Source of the DNA: an uncultured Methanobrevibacter sp.
GTDB lineage: Archaea; Methanobacteriota; Methanobacteria; Methanobacteriales; Methanobacteriaceae
Length of the DNA: 64,000 nt
Direction of reading: 5' to 3'
NCBI RefSeq assembly: GCF_946408925.1
Contig: NZ_CAMJUE010000005.1
Location: forward strand, 1-64,000
In this document: in pieces, positions 51,750 through 63,660 of the stretch
How the letters are laid out: each line of letters begins with the position of its first letter
Numbering within the stretch: position 1 is the stretch's first letter
Notes under the pieces: model-generated
The model's input: only the letters and a program-made list of their open reading frames with translations
Database searches by the model: none
What the model was told of the DNA's origin: nothing
Program-made: the position numbers and the translations under genes

Positions 51750-51910
51750 ATAGATTATCTAAAGAAATTCCAATTATATTAGCAACTTCAGCATAGTATG
51801 ATTTTCCAATAGCATTCTAATAATGCTTTTTCACTAAAACCCTATGTTTTACACGGATTAATCAAACATTCAATTATACCCCGAGTTTTAATTCCATACC
51901 ATAACAAAAT
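51750..51910 (-). pseudogene. Degenerate second copy of the Rpn/PD-(D/E)XK nuclease C-terminus
   Basis: Reverse complement aligns by eye with 51975-52140 (e.g. AATGCTATTGGAAAATCATxCTATG, GAAGTTGCxAAT) but carries stops. Confidence 0.65.
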
Positions 51911-51962
51911 ATTATTTATTAATTTAAAAAAAAAAAGAAAAAAAGAACTAAAAGATAAATTA

Positions 51963-52364
51963 TTAACTTTTAATTATTTCTTTTAATTCATTTAATGAAA
52001 TTTCAAGAAGATTTGCAACTTCCACCATAGAATGATTTTCCAATAGCATTTCAATAATACTTTTTCTACCTTCACCAAAACCTTGAGTTTTACCTTCATT
52101 AATCAAAGCTTCAATTACTCCTTCAGTTTTAGATTCCATATCAATCTTCTCCAGCATTTCATCCTGCCTTTTAGGATCAACATATTCTACTATATTCAAG
52201 TACATTCCAGTTACAACATTACCTAATTCTTCATTAGGAATGCATTGAGACTTATTTTCAATATATCCACAAATTTCTTCAACGACTACGTCTTCACTTT
52301 CTTCCAATTCAAATAGAGGAAATGCAATTAACTGTGAACATTCATCGGAATTTATAGTCTTTTA
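51963..52364 (-). pseudogene. C-terminal fragment of Rpn-family recombination-promoting nuclease/putative transposase
   Basis: NSDECSQLIAFPLFELEESEDVVVEE ... EGRKSIIEMLLENHSMVEVANLLEISLNELKEII; no N-terminal nuclease domain; in-frame stop upstream. Confidence 0.65.
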
Positions 52365-52435
52365 CTTAATGTTTGTACCATTTTGTAAAATTATTCTTGG
52401 GCTATTATAAAATTTATGTTTTATAAGATTTACCA

Positions 52436-53640
52436 AGCTATCTCCCGTTGACTGACGGGTTCGATGAAAAATATATTTTTTTCATTTACTTTATTTTTTT
52501 GGCATGATTTAGTATTTGTAGTCCTTCGTTTAAGATATTTTTTGCTGCGTTGATGTCTCTTTGATGGTGTGTTCCACAAATTGGACATTTCCATTCTCGT
52601 ATTTTGAGTGTTAAATCATTTTTTTGATATCCACAGATGCAACATCTTTTGCTTGAAGGGTAAAATCTGTCTATTTGTACGAATTTTTTGTTATACCATT
52701 TTGATTTGTATTTTATCATGTTTATTAGTTTGTATAGGCTTATTTTTTGAAGTTTTGGTGACCATTTTTTGTTTTGAAACATTCCGTGAATGTTTAAATT
52801 TTCCATTGCTATGATGTCGTAGTTTTTTACTAGGTATTTGCTGAATTGGTGGTATGCGTTTTGTATTTTGTTGTTTTTCTTGTTTTGCCATTTGTAGTAT
52901 TTTTTAAGTGTTTTTTGATAATTTTTACTCATATATTTTTGTCGGGATAATTTTTTTTGATATTTTTGTATCATATGATCTTCATATCTTAGGTCAAGAT
53001 TGGTTATCTCTTGGCCGTTGGATAGTGTTGCAAGATTTTTTAATCCTAAATCAATACCAATGTTTTTTCCACTGCATTCCAACTCTTTTACGATGGTAGT
53101 GATGTTTATTATTGCATAGTATTTACCATTTTCTTTTTTAATTGTTATGTTGTTGATTTTTGATGATTTCAATAATTTGCGATATTTCTTGCTTGTGCGA
53201 TAATGTACAAATCCAATTTTTGCCAGTCTGATGCGCCTGTTGGTTATTTGTATATTGTTGCCGTTTTTTTGAATTCTGAAAGATTGTTTGGAGTTTTTCT
53301 TAGATTTAAAGTTAGGAAAAGCACTTTTTCCTTTAAAAAATCTGGTAAAAGCTTTATTCAAATCACGAAATACTTGCTGCTGACTTGTAGACTCACCATC
53401 ATATAAAAAAGGATAATCCTGCTTTAACATCTTTAAAATCGCATTCAAATTATTGATATTTGGGTTTAAAGGATATCCGTGAAAACAAAAAAGATATATA
53501 TGTAATTGTATCTGGAGAGAATATTATTCCAGATAAATCGTGCATTGCCAATATTTTGATTTATACTGTGTTCCATATTTTTATCAGGAAGAATTTCAAC
53601 TTTTAAACCTTTTTTTACAACATTAACCATAAAAAAAAAT
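52436..53640 (-). mobile_element. IS200/IS605-family element carrying tnpB only (approximate ends)
   Basis: tnpB ORFs plus right-end hairpin CCCGT-tgactg-ACGGG (52444-52459). Confidence 0.65.
52486..53630 (-). pseudogene. tnpB: RNA-guided TnpB endonuclease (IS605 OrfB), frameshifted in the N-terminal region
   Basis: N-terminal part MVNVVKKGLKVEILPDK...NARFIWNN in one frame (stop 53466); HGYPLNPNINNLNAILKML..., RuvC GIDLGLKN, AMENLN, zinc finger CCICG...CPICG, HQRDINAAKNIL in another. Confidence 0.8.
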
Positions 53641-54046
53641 ACTCCAAATATTTTTTTTAGAATATTTTTTCTAAAACGTACAATAATTATATAATTAAAA
53701 TAACCTATATAAATAAATCCAGAGAGCATTTGCAAACTAACCATCAACAATACCCTAAATGGTAAAAACTTTAAGAGATACACTATAATATTATGTTATT
53801 TTCAAATTTATCCCTAACCACTTTTAAATCTTGTTGTTTGTTAATATCTTTAGTTTTGATGATTTTGGTAAATTGAATATAAACATATTCGCTCAGTTAA
53901 TAGTTTATTTGAAGAAATATATAAAATGTTTGTTACAATTAAAGTAAATTTAACAAGATAAAAACAATATTGAGATATATTAACAGATTTTTATATTAGG
54001 TTAATAATAATGATTTGAAAGCAAGTGAATAATAAAAAAAGTTAAA

Positions 54047-54418
54047 TTAGTGGAATCCGCATCCACTACAGGTTTCACATTTCTCTTCTTCTAAAGGATC
54101 ATACTGTTTATCTTCTTGTAAAGTAGCTGAAATAAAGTATTGGTCAAATTCATCCTTATTTTTTAAAACTGGAGACACCCCTTTGAAATCACATTTGATA
54201 TCACCGGTTCCACCAATATCAACCATGATTGGTTCGCCCATCTTAAATTTTTTAAAGTAAGCTTCAACTTCGTCCTTTAATGCACCAGGTACTCTAAAAT
54301 TAAAAGATAAAATATTATTTTCCTTCATCTTCAAACCGACATATTTCTGGTCTATTTCATAGTTTAATCCTAATTGTTTTTTGAAAATTACATTAGTACC
54401 TATCTCATTAGATGACAT
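54047..54418 (-). CDS. Conserved hypothetical protein with C-terminal CxxCxxC (CETCSGC) motif
   Basis: Open frame with coding-like sequence; cysteine-rich C terminus. Confidence 0.5.
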   Translation of the reverse strand: MSSNEIGTNVIFKKQLGLNYEIDQKYVGLKMKENNILSFNFRVPGALKDEVEAYFKKFKMGEPIMVDIGGTGDIKCDFKGVSPVLKNKDEFDQYFISATLQEDKQYDPLEEEKCETCSGCGFH

Positions 54419-54728
54419 TTTTATAATCTCCTTAAATGATTAAGTTAAAATTATTGTTTGTAATATATAAAACTTTCCATAAGAAATCATTAATGTAACT
54501 TTAAATTTAATTCCCAACAATAGAAATGTAAAAAATTCCTCCCAAATTATCAAAGAAAGTTACAGATAATTTAAAAATGTTTAAATTATAAATTTTTTTG
54601 TTCAATGAAATTGTAACGAATTTTAATGATTTTTAATAAGGTTTATATAAAGTTAAAATCAAAATTTATAATATGTTATAATATTTATTATAATATGAAA
54701 AATCAATTAGAAAAATAGGTGTTTATAA

Positions 54729-55280
54729 ATGAATGAATACAACAAAGATATTGGAAATAGAATTAGAGAATTAAGAGAATTGTCAGATATTACCATTAAA
54801 GAAATTGCAGACGAATTGAACATTAAACAAGAAACTTATATCCAATATGAAAACGCTGAAGTAGACATTCCAGCAAGTTTTTTATATGAACTGGCACACA
54901 TTTTCAAAGTTGATTTAGGATTATTATTAACAGGTGAAGAATCAAGAATGAGCATTTTCGACATCACCCGTGCAGATAAAGGTGTTTCAGTCGACAGAAG
55001 AAAAGAATATACACATCAAAACCTATGTTCTAATTTCATTCACAAACAGGCTGAAACATTTATCGTAGTGGTGGATCCGGAAAAAAACCCTGTGCCTTCA
55101 CTTAACTCACACCCTGGACAGGAATTCAACTATGTCCTAGAGGGTTCCTTAAAAATATATATCCACAATAACGAAATCGTGCTAAACGAAGGAGATTCAA
55201 TTTTCTTCGATTCAACACACAGACACGCAATGGTAGCGCTTAACGATAAACCCGCTAAATTCTTAGCAGTAATAATATAA
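54729..55280 (+). CDS. XRE HTH-cupin transcriptional regulator
   Basis: N-terminal HTH, C-terminal cupin [41 protein letters not shown]. Confidence 0.9.
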   Translation: MNEYNKDIGNRIRELRELSDITIKEIADELNIKQETYIQYENAEVDIPASFLYELAHIFKVDLGLLLTGEESRMSIFDITRADKGVSVDRRKEYTHQNLCSNFIHKQAETFIVVVDPEKNPVPSLNSHPGQEFNYVLEGSLKIYIHNNEIVLNEGDSIFFDSTHRHAMVALNDKPAKFLAVII

Positions 55281-55300
55281 TATTTATAGGAGTAATTTTA

Positions 55301-56968
55301 ATGACCTCAGTAATAGAAGATTTTGTAGAAAGAGTTGAATTCAACTCTTATGAAGACTTTTTTAAAAATTTCAAGCTTAAATATAAAGATGACTATAATT
55401 TCGGATTTGATGTAGTGGACAAGTATGCCGAAATAGACCCAGATAAAATAGCATTGATTTGGGTAAATGACCATGATGAAGAACACATCTTCACTTTCAA
55501 AGACATGAAGGAATATTCAAATAGAGCCGCCAATTTATTTAAAAGTTTAGGAATCAAGAAAGGCGACTGTGTAATGTTAACACTTAAAAACAGATATGAA
55601 TGGTGGTTCTGCATGGTTGCATTGCACAAAATCGGTGCAATACCAATTCCTGGAACACATATGCTTAAGCTTCATGATATCGATTTCAGATTAAAAGAAG
55701 CCAATGTGAAAATGGTCGTTTCAATAGAAGAGGATACACTCCTTCCAGATTATGAAGAAGCTGAAAAACAACTAGATTACGAACTGAAAAAAGTAGTTAT
55801 TGAAACCGACAGGGACGGATGGATTAACTTCAGTGAAGCCATAAAAGACGAAAGCCCAATATTCGAAAGGCCAACAGGCGAAGACAAGACTTATGCTGAA
55901 GAGATATTTTTAATCTACTTTACTTCAGGAACCAGCGGACTTCCAAAAATGGTATCCCACAAGCACACCTACTCATTAGGCCACATCCCTACCGCAAAAT
56001 ACTGGCATAATGTTGTGGAAGATGGAATTCACCATTCCGCTGCAGATACCGGATGGGGAAAAGCTGTATGGGGAAACATTTACGGACAATGGATTGCTGG
56101 AACCGCAATATTCATTTATGATTATGACAGGTTCAATGGAATAAAACTGCTTGAAAATGTAATTAAATATAAGGTCAATACTTTCTGTGCGCCACCAACA
56201 GTTTACAGATTTTTAATTAAGGAAAACATCAAAGGATATGATTTTTCAAATATGACCTATGTCACAACTGCAGGTGAACCTCTCCCTCCGGAAGTTTCAG
56301 AAAGATTTTATGACATTTCCGGATTAAGGATTAAGGAAGGATTCGGCCAAACTGAAACCACATTGTCAATTGGAACATTCATCTGGTTGGATGCAAAAGT
56401 CGGATCAATCGGTAAGCCTTCCCCATTATTCGATTTAAGATTACTTGATGAAAATCATGAAAGAGTTGAAATTGGAGATGAAGGAGAGTTATGTTTCAAG
56501 TTACAGGAAGGCCCTAATCCGGGTTTATTCAAAGATTATGTTAATGATGATGAAAAATATAAAAAGCAAATCCATCACGGTTACTACCACTGTGGAGACA
56601 CAGCTTGGGTGGATGAAGAAGGTTATGTTCACTTTGTCGGAAGAAACGATGATATAATCAAATCTTCAGGTTATCGTATTGGACCTTATGAAGTGGAAAG
56701 TGCAGTATTATCACATGAAGCGGTTTCAAACTGTGCGATTACCGCTTATCCTGATGAAGTTCGTGGCCAAATCGTAAAGGCAACAATCATATTGCAGCCT
56801 GGCTTTGAACCGTCAGATGCACTTACAAAAGACATTCAGAATCATGTTAAAAGAGTTACAGCTCCTTATAAGTACCCTAGAATGATTGAATATGTGGATG
56901 AAATCCCAGAAACAATCAGCGGTAAAATAAGAAGAGTAGAAATCAGAGAAAATGATAAAGAAAATTAA
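55301..56968 (+). CDS. AMP-forming acyl-CoA synthetase
   Basis: IYFTSGTSGLPKMVSHKH, GFGQTETT, YHCGDTAWVDEEGYVHFVGRNDDIIKSSGYRIGP, ISGKIRR. Confidence 0.9.
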   Translation: MTSVIEDFVERVEFNSYEDFFKNFKLKYKDDYNFGFDVVDKYAEIDPDKIALIWVNDHDEEHIFTFKDMKEYSNRAANLFKSLGIKKGDCVMLTLKNRYEWWFCMVALHKIGAIPIPGTHMLKLHDIDFRLKEANVKMVVSIEEDTLLPDYEEAEKQLDYELKKVVIETDRDGWINFSEAIKDESPIFERPTGEDKTYAEEIFLIYFTSGTSGLPKMVSHKHTYSLGHIPTAKYWHNVVEDGIHHSAADTGWGKAVWGNIYGQWIAGTAIFIYDYDRFNGIKLLENVIKYKVNTFCAPPTVYRFLIKENIKGYDFSNMTYVTTAGEPLPPEVSERFYDISGLRIKEGFGQTETTLSIGTFIWLDAKVGSIGKPSPLFDLRLLDENHERVEIGDEGELCFKLQEGPNPGLFKDYVNDDEKYKKQIHHGYYHCGDTAWVDEEGYVHFVGRNDDIIKSSGYRIGPYEVESAVLSHEAVSNCAITAYPDEVRGQIVKATIILQPGFEPSDALTKDIQNHVKRVTAPYKYPRMIEYVDEIPETISGKIRRVEIRENDKEN

Positions 56969-56981
56969 TTAGATGATAATA

Positions 56982-57266
56982 ATGACAGAGGAAATATCTT
57001 ATCCAGTTATAAATAAAGAAATTTGTAAAGGGTGCATGAGATGCATCACAGGATGTCCTCAAAATGCAATATTACTTTCAGAAGACATGAACAACGCAGG
57101 ATATCAATATGCATATTATAGCGGAGACGGATGTACAGGATGTAAAGACTGTTACTTTACATGCCCTGAACCATTAGGTCTTGAAGTACATCAAATCAAA
57201 AATATTGCCAATAACTCCGTTGCAAAAATGATTAAAGCCAAAGTGGCTAACAAAGGGGGAAACTAA
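56982..57266 (+). CDS. vorC: 2-oxoacid:ferredoxin oxidoreductase delta (ferredoxin) subunit, VorC-like
   Basis: [16 protein letters not shown] ... [12 protein letters not shown]. Confidence 0.7.
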   Translation: MTEEISYPVINKEICKGCMRCITGCPQNAILLSEDMNNAGYQYAYYSGDGCTGCKDCYFTCPEPLGLEVHQIKNIANNSVAKMIKAKVANKGGN

Positions 57267-57267
57267 T

Positions 57268-58380
57268 ATGAGTAATCAGATGGTTAAAGGAAATACAGCT
57301 GTTGTCATTGGTGCAATGTATGCCGGTTGTGACTGTTTCTTTGGATATCCAATTACTCCCGCAAGTGAAATTTTACATGAGGCATCAAAATACTTCCCGA
57401 TGGTTGGAAGAAACTTTGTTCAGGCCGAAAGTGAAGAGGCATCCATCAACATGGTTTATGGTGCATCAGGTACCGGCCATAGAGTAATGACCTCATCATC
57501 AGGACCTGGAATCAGTCTAATGCAGGAAGGTTTCACTTTCCTTGCAGGTGCTGAACTGCCTGCAGTAATCGTCGACATCATGAGGGCAGGACCTGGACTT
57601 GGAAACATCGGCCCTGAACAGGGAGACTACAATCAAGTCGTTAAAGGAGGAGGACATGGAAACTATAAAAACATAGTTTTAGCCCCAAATAGTGTTCAGG
57701 AAATGTGTGACCTGACCATGAAGGCCTTTGAACTGGCAGACAAATGGAGAAATCCAGTAGTTGTTTTAGCGGATGGTACTTTAGGTCAGATGGCAGAGCC
57801 ATTGGTATTCCCTGAAAAGGCAATTGAACCTAAAAATGATAAGGATTGGGCTGTGAAAGGTAACGCTGAAACCATGGACAATCTCATTACATCAATATTC
57901 AATGACTTTAATGACCTGGAGGATTTCAACTTCAAGCTTCAGGAAAAATATGCTAAAATTGATGAAGAGGAAGTCATTGTTGATGAATATCAGGTTGATG
58001 ATGCTGAAATCATTCTTGTATCCTATGGTATCAGCAGCAGAATTGCAAGATCTGCCGTTGACAAAAGCCGTGAAAAAGGATTGAAAGTAGGGCTTTTAAG
58101 ACCTATCACATTAAATCCGTTCCCAGTTGACAGAATCAAGGAACTGTCCGACAAAGGCGTTAGCTTCATATCAGTTGAAATGAGTAACGGACAGCTGTTG
58201 GCTGATGTCCAGTTTGCAGCACTTAAAAAGGAAGACACCTATCTTGTTAACAGAATGGGCGGAAATCTTATTGAACTTAAGCATGTGCTTGCAAAGATTT
58301 ATGAAATTGCAGGACTTGACGAGGAAATTGATACTTCAAAAAGAAGTGATGAAAAAGCAAGCCCAAATATAATTGACTAG
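57268..58380 (+). CDS. vorB: 2-ketoisovalerate ferredoxin oxidoreductase alpha subunit
   Basis: [38 protein letters not shown]. Confidence 0.75.
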   Translation: MSNQMVKGNTAVVIGAMYAGCDCFFGYPITPASEILHEASKYFPMVGRNFVQAESEEASINMVYGASGTGHRVMTSSSGPGISLMQEGFTFLAGAELPAVIVDIMRAGPGLGNIGPEQGDYNQVVKGGGHGNYKNIVLAPNSVQEMCDLTMKAFELADKWRNPVVVLADGTLGQMAEPLVFPEKAIEPKNDKDWAVKGNAETMDNLITSIFNDFNDLEDFNFKLQEKYAKIDEEEVIVDEYQVDDAEIILVSYGISSRIARSAVDKSREKGLKVGLLRPITLNPFPVDRIKELSDKGVSFISVEMSNGQLLADVQFAALKKEDTYLVNRMGGNLIELKHVLAKIYEIAGLDEEIDTSKRSDEKASPNIID

Positions 58381-58393
58381 AGGATGTGGAATA

Positions 58394-59839
58394 ATGAATG
58401 ATAAAGAATTTAACGATAAAGATTATGAATTACAAGTGCGTAGAAATCCACAATCCCTTTTAGAAGAGTATCCTAGAAAAGGAACTAATATCCAATCAAC
58501 TCACTATTGTGCAGGTTGTGGACATGGAATATTGCATAAGTTAATTGCAGAATGTATGGATGAACTTGGAATCCAGGAAAGATGTGTAATGATTTCCCCT
58601 GTGGGATGTTCAGTATATGCATATTTCTATTTTAACTGTGGAAACTTCCAGACAGCTCACGGAAGAGCACCTGCAGTAGCTACAGGTATTTCAAGAGCTG
58701 AAGACAATGCAATTGTCATGAGTTATCAGGGTGATGGAGACCTTGCTTCAATCGGTTTGAACGAAACCCTTCAGGCTGCAAACCGTGGAGAGAAAATTGC
58801 AGTGTTCTTTGTTAACAATACCGTTTATGGAATGACCGGAGGACAGATGGCTCCAACCACATTAATCGGTGAAAAGACAGTAACATGTCAAACCGGAAGA
58901 GACCCTGACTATGCAGGACACCCAACACACATGTGCGAATTAATCAACACATTGAAAGCACCAGTGTTCATTGAACGTGTATCCTTAGCCAATCCTTTAA
59001 AAATCAGGCTTGCAAAATATGCCATAAAACAGGCATTGACCGTTCAAAAGGAAGGTAAAGGTTATTCATTTGTTGAAGTCCTATCACCTTGTCCAACCAA
59101 CTTAAAGCAGGATGTGGTAAGTGCACAAAAATTCATTGAAGAACAGATGGAAAAGGAATTCCCTGTTAAAAACTTCAGAAATAACCTATACACCAAACAA
59201 CCTGTCCAAAGACCCGCAAGTGATTTTTCAACAGAATCATTGGATAAGATTTTCAATGTTACAAGAGATGGCGATTCAGGATATGTTGACGATGAAATCA
59301 ATCCTGTAAGCATCAAGGTTTCAGGTTTCGGAGGCCAGGGAGTATTGAGTGCAGGTTTAACCATTGCACAGGCTGCCTGTGCAGAAGGAAAACATGTTTC
59401 ATGGTATCCAAGCTACGGACCTGAACAAAGAGGAGGAAAATCCAACTGTTCAGTTGTGATATCCAATGAAACCATTGGTACCCCGGTCGTTGATGATATT
59501 GATATTCTTATAGCTTTAAACAAACCGTCTTTAGAACAGTTCTCACAGGATGTTAAAGAAGGCGGAACAATACTTTATGATGCTCATATCGGCGAGTTTG
59601 AAACTGACCGTGACGTGAAAGTCATTGCAATGCCTTGTGTTGACATTGCAGAGGAACATGGAAATGCAAGAACTGCTAACACTGCTCTTTTAGGCGCATT
59701 AACCGAATTGGGCGATGTTTTAAAACGTGAAAGTTATGAAAATGCAATTCGTGAAATGTTTGCATCCAAACCAAAAGTCATTGACGTGAATATTGATGTA
59801 TTGCATGCGGGAGCAGAATGGATTAAAAACAATTCATAA
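58394..59839 (+). CDS. vorA: 2-ketoisovalerate ferredoxin oxidoreductase fused beta-gamma subunit
   Basis: TPP-binding [11 protein letters not shown]...[12 protein letters not shown] fused to gamma domain [20 protein letters not shown]. Confidence 0.8.
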   Translation: MNDKEFNDKDYELQVRRNPQSLLEEYPRKGTNIQSTHYCAGCGHGILHKLIAECMDELGIQERCVMISPVGCSVYAYFYFNCGNFQTAHGRAPAVATGISRAEDNAIVMSYQGDGDLASIGLNETLQAANRGEKIAVFFVNNTVYGMTGGQMAPTTLIGEKTVTCQTGRDPDYAGHPTHMCELINTLKAPVFIERVSLANPLKIRLAKYAIKQALTVQKEGKGYSFVEVLSPCPTNLKQDVVSAQKFIEEQMEKEFPVKNFRNNLYTKQPVQRPASDFSTESLDKIFNVTRDGDSGYVDDEINPVSIKVSGFGGQGVLSAGLTIAQAACAEGKHVSWYPSYGPEQRGGKSNCSVVISNETIGTPVVDDIDILIALNKPSLEQFSQDVKEGGTILYDAHIGEFETDRDVKVIAMPCVDIAEEHGNARTANTALLGALTELGDVLKRESYENAIREMFASKPKVIDVNIDVLHAGAEWIKNNS

Positions 59840-59849
59840 GTGTGATTTA

Positions 59850-61160
59850 ATGACATATAAGAAAAACAGCGAAAACTATATTGAAAATTACGGTTTAAGT
59901 ATAGGAGACACAATTAAAGTACATAAGGAAGACATCACCTATACCGGTATCTTACTTGACAGACCTGAAGACGCTGATGACGGATACATTGTTATCAAAT
60001 TATCAAGCGGATATAATATTGGAGTGGCAATCGAGGACACAACAGCAGAGCTTGTTGAAAAAGGTGACAAACCTAAAATCGGTTATGATGAAACTGAAAT
60101 ACCCCATGACGATTCCAAACAAAACATTTCAATAGTATCAACCGGAGGTACAGTATCCTCAGTTATTGATTATCGTACAGGAGCTGTGCATCCTAAGTTT
60201 ACTGCATCTGATCTTGTTAAGGCCAACCCTGAATTATTGGATTATGCAAATTATAATGTTAAGGCATTATATAATATCTTAAGTGAAGACATGAAACCTG
60301 AATACTGGGTTAAAGCTGCAGAGGAAGTGGCAAATGATATTTCAAACGGTGCCGACGGTGTTGTAATAGCACACGGTACAGATACCATGCACTACACTTC
60401 CGCCGCATTGAGCTTTATGTTAAAAACCCCAGTACCAATCGTTATTACAGGAGCTCAAAGAAGTTCAGACCGACCTTCAAGTGATGCCAACATCAACCTG
60501 ATTGATTCAGTTATTGCTGCAAAATCAGACATTGCTGAGGTTTGTGTCTGCATGCACGGCAGTTTAAATGACAAATACACCTACCTTCACAAGGGAACAA
60601 AGGTAAGAAAAATGCACACTTCAAGAAGAGATACCTTCAGAAGCATCAATGCCCAGCCAATAGCTAAAATCGAAAATAAGAAAGTTAGCATTAATCCGGA
60701 TTATGATTATACCAAACGTGGAGCTAATGAGCTGGAATTGAATACTGATATCGAAGAGAAAGTCGGTTTCATCAAAAGCTTCCCAGGCATTTCTCAAGAG
60801 TTTATTGAATATCACATTGATAAAGGTTATAAAGGTCTTGTTATTGAAGGAACCGGTCTTGGACATGTTCCAAATAACCTAATCGATTCATTCAAAAGAG
60901 CACAAGATGAAAAAATCCCAATAGTCATGACATCCCAATGTCTTTACGGAAGAGTTAATATGAACGTTTACTCTACAGGACGTAATATTTTAGATGCAGG
61001 AGTAATCTCAGGTCGTGACATGACTCCTGAAACCACTTATGTCAAGTTATGTTGGGCATTAGGTCAAAGTGACGATTACGAGAATGTGAAAGAGATTATG
61101 CAAACTAATATTGCAGGTGAATTTTCACAAAAATCCTCAATCAAGGATTTCTTAAACTAG
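59850..61160 (+). CDS. gatD: Glutamyl-tRNA(Gln) amidotransferase subunit D
   Basis: Asparaginase-like [39 protein letters not shown]. Confidence 0.95.
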   Translation: MTYKKNSENYIENYGLSIGDTIKVHKEDITYTGILLDRPEDADDGYIVIKLSSGYNIGVAIEDTTAELVEKGDKPKIGYDETEIPHDDSKQNISIVSTGGTVSSVIDYRTGAVHPKFTASDLVKANPELLDYANYNVKALYNILSEDMKPEYWVKAAEEVANDISNGADGVVIAHGTDTMHYTSAALSFMLKTPVPIVITGAQRSSDRPSSDANINLIDSVIAAKSDIAEVCVCMHGSLNDKYTYLHKGTKVRKMHTSRRDTFRSINAQPIAKIENKKVSINPDYDYTKRGANELELNTDIEEKVGFIKSFPGISQEFIEYHIDKGYKGLVIEGTGLGHVPNNLIDSFKRAQDEKIPIVMTSQCLYGRVNMNVYSTGRNILDAGVISGRDMTPETTYVKLCWALGQSDDYENVKEIMQTNIAGEFSQKSSIKDFLN

Positions 61161-61169
61161 GGTGATAGC

Positions 61170-63041
61170 ATGGATTTTGATTATGAAAAATTAGGATTAA
61201 AAATGGGACTTGAAATTCACCAACAGTTAAACAGTCAGCACAAGTTGTTCTGCCCATGTAAAACAGAACTTGTTGATGATGAATTCAGTGAATTGGTTCA
61301 AAGAAAATTAAGGCCAACACAATCTGAGCTTGGTGAAATCGACCGTGCAGCATTACAGGAATCCCTCAGAGGATTGAATTTCAAGTATGAGAACTTTGAA
61401 AAACATACCTGTCTTGTTGAAAACGATGATGAACCGCCTCACAGTTTAAATGAAGAAGCTTTGGACATTTGTATCACCATTGCATGTTTGATGAATATGC
61501 ATATTGTTGATGAGTTCCATACCATGCGTAAACAGGTTATTGATGGAAGTAACACTGGAGGTTTCCAGAGAACCGGTATGGTTGCAACCGACGGTTATTT
61601 GGACACTCCATACGGCAAGGTAATAATTGAAAGCCTTGGTCTTGAAGAGGACGCAGCAAGAAGAGTTGAAACCAAGGACGGATTTACCGAATTCAGATTA
61701 GACCGTTTAGGAATACCATTAGCTGAAATTACCACCGACCCTTCAATGCACCATCCCGATCAAGTTCGTGAAGTTGCATATATGCTTGGTCAGATATTGA
61801 GGAGTACAAATGTTAAAAGAGGTCTCGGTACAATCAGGCAGGACTTGAACATTTCCATTGCTGAGGGCGCACGTGTGGAAATCAAAGGTGTTCAGGATTT
61901 AGATTTAATGGCTGAAATCGTAAACCGTGAAGTTCAAAGACAGTTGGAATTGATTGACATTAAAAAACAGCTTCAAGATAGAAATGCTGAAGTGTTAGAT
62001 GAAATTCATGACTTGGACGAATTATTCGAGGATACCGAATCCAAAATATTGAAATCCGCTGAAACCATTAAGGCAGTAGTTCTTAAAGGTTATGATGGAT
62101 TGATCGGTCATGAAGTGCAACCTGGAAGAAGATTCGGTACTGAAATTGCAAGCTATGCTAAAAAACGTGGAGTTTCAGGAATATTCCACTCCGACGAATT
62201 ACCTGCATACGGCATAACCCAGGAAGAAGTCGATAAAGTAAATGATTTCCTAAATATTGGTGAAGATGATGCATTTATTATCGTGGCTCATGATGAAGAT
62301 ATAGCAATATCCGCTTTGGAAGAAGTTAAAAGAAGAGCTTCCTTAGGTCTTGAAGGGGTTGTTGAAGAGACAAGAAAAGCTCTTGATGACGGTAACACTG
62401 AGTATATGAGACCGCTTCCAACCGCAAACAGAATGTATCTTGAAACAGACATTCCACTATTCAAGATTACTGATGACAGAATTGAACCTATAGCCAACAA
62501 CTTGCCTGAATTGCCTGATGTCAAACAGGCAAGAATCATTGAGGAATACAAACTAAGTGAAGATTTGGCAACACAGCTTGTCAAAAGGCAAGAAGCTGAC
62601 ATGTTTGAGGCTATTTTAGCAGATGTTGATGTTGATGCAACACCAGTTGCTTCACTTCTCGCATATGATTTAAGAGAAATCAAAAGGGAAGGTCATGATA
62701 TCAATGTGTTAACCCTTAATCACTTCAAGGATATATTCACATTATTGGCCGATGGTAAAATTGCAAAGGACAGCGTTCGTAAACTGGCGATTGAGACAAT
62801 CAAAACACCTGATGAGAACATATCAGAAATTGCTGAGAAAAACAATTTGACAATGCTTAGTGAGGAAGATGTTGTAAGTATTATTTCTGAAATTGTAGCT
62901 AACAATGAGGGAATGGTTAAAGAACGTCAAATGGGAGCTATGGGTCCTTTGATGGGAATGTGCATGAAACAGCTGAAAGGAAAAGCCGACGGCAGCTTAG
63001 TCAATAAGGTTGTTCGTGAAGAAATTCAAAAATTAATTTAA
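61170..63041 (+). CDS. gatE: Glutamyl-tRNA(Gln) amidotransferase subunit E
   Basis: [26 protein letters not shown]. Confidence 0.95.
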   Translation: MDFDYEKLGLKMGLEIHQQLNSQHKLFCPCKTELVDDEFSELVQRKLRPTQSELGEIDRAALQESLRGLNFKYENFEKHTCLVENDDEPPHSLNEEALDICITIACLMNMHIVDEFHTMRKQVIDGSNTGGFQRTGMVATDGYLDTPYGKVIIESLGLEEDAARRVETKDGFTEFRLDRLGIPLAEITTDPSMHHPDQVREVAYMLGQILRSTNVKRGLGTIRQDLNISIAEGARVEIKGVQDLDLMAEIVNREVQRQLELIDIKKQLQDRNAEVLDEIHDLDELFEDTESKILKSAETIKAVVLKGYDGLIGHEVQPGRRFGTEIASYAKKRGVSGIFHSDELPAYGITQEEVDKVNDFLNIGEDDAFIIVAHDEDIAISALEEVKRRASLGLEGVVEETRKALDDGNTEYMRPLPTANRMYLETDIPLFKITDDRIEPIANNLPELPDVKQARIIEEYKLSEDLATQLVKRQEADMFEAILADVDVDATPVASLLAYDLREIKREGHDINVLTLNHFKDIFTLLADGKIAKDSVRKLAIETIKTPDENISEIAEKNNLTMLSEEDVVSIISEIVANNEGMVKERQMGAMGPLMGMCMKQLKGKADGSLVNKVVREEIQKLI

Positions 63042-63099
63042 GGAAACTCAGTTGGGTTTCCATTCAAACTCTTTTTTTAAAAATTTTTTAGGTGATATT

Positions 63100-63611
63100 A
63101 TGCAAGATTTTTACAGTTAGCCTGTGAAAGGTATTCAGTCAGAAAATATGCAGACAAAGAAATTGAAGATGAAAAACTGGAAAAGATTTTAAAGGCAGCG
63201 CAGGTTGCTCCAACAGGAAACAATTTCCAGCCACAACGTGTTTTTGTAATTAAAAGTGAAGAAGAGCTCAAGAAAGTTAGGGACTTCACACCATACTGTT
63301 TTAATGCTCCGGTCGTGCTTTTAATCTGTTATGATAAGAATGTATCATGGAAGACTGTTGACGGTCATGATGCAGGTCTTGATGATGCAGTCATTGCAAC
63401 AACACAGATGATGCTTGAGGCATATGATTTAGGAATAGGTTCCGTTTGGGTTAGAGGTTATGACAAACGGGTGTTGGATGAACTATTCGACCTACCTGAA
63501 AATATGGTTTCAGTGGCATTGCTTCCTATAGGCTATCCTTCAGATAAGGCCCGACCCTCCCCATTGCATTCCAGAAACATAAGCATGGAAGATATGGTAG
63601 AATACTTATAA
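63100..63611 (+). pseudogene. Nitroreductase-family protein with frameshifted start
   Basis: ATG CAA GAT TTT TAC AGT TAG at 63100; adjacent frame encodes RFLQLACERYSVRKYADKEIEDEKLEKILKAAQVAPTGNNFQPQRVFVI... Confidence 0.7.
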
Positions 63612-63660
63612 TCAGGAAAATTTTAAATAAACCAAAAAATAATATAACAATGGTGATAAT

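Noticed and set aside
53630-53783. N-terminal extension of the 53466..53783 ORF
   Set aside because: Sequence before MVNVVKKGLKVEILPDK is AT-rich non-coding translation; typical TnpB start is at the later Met
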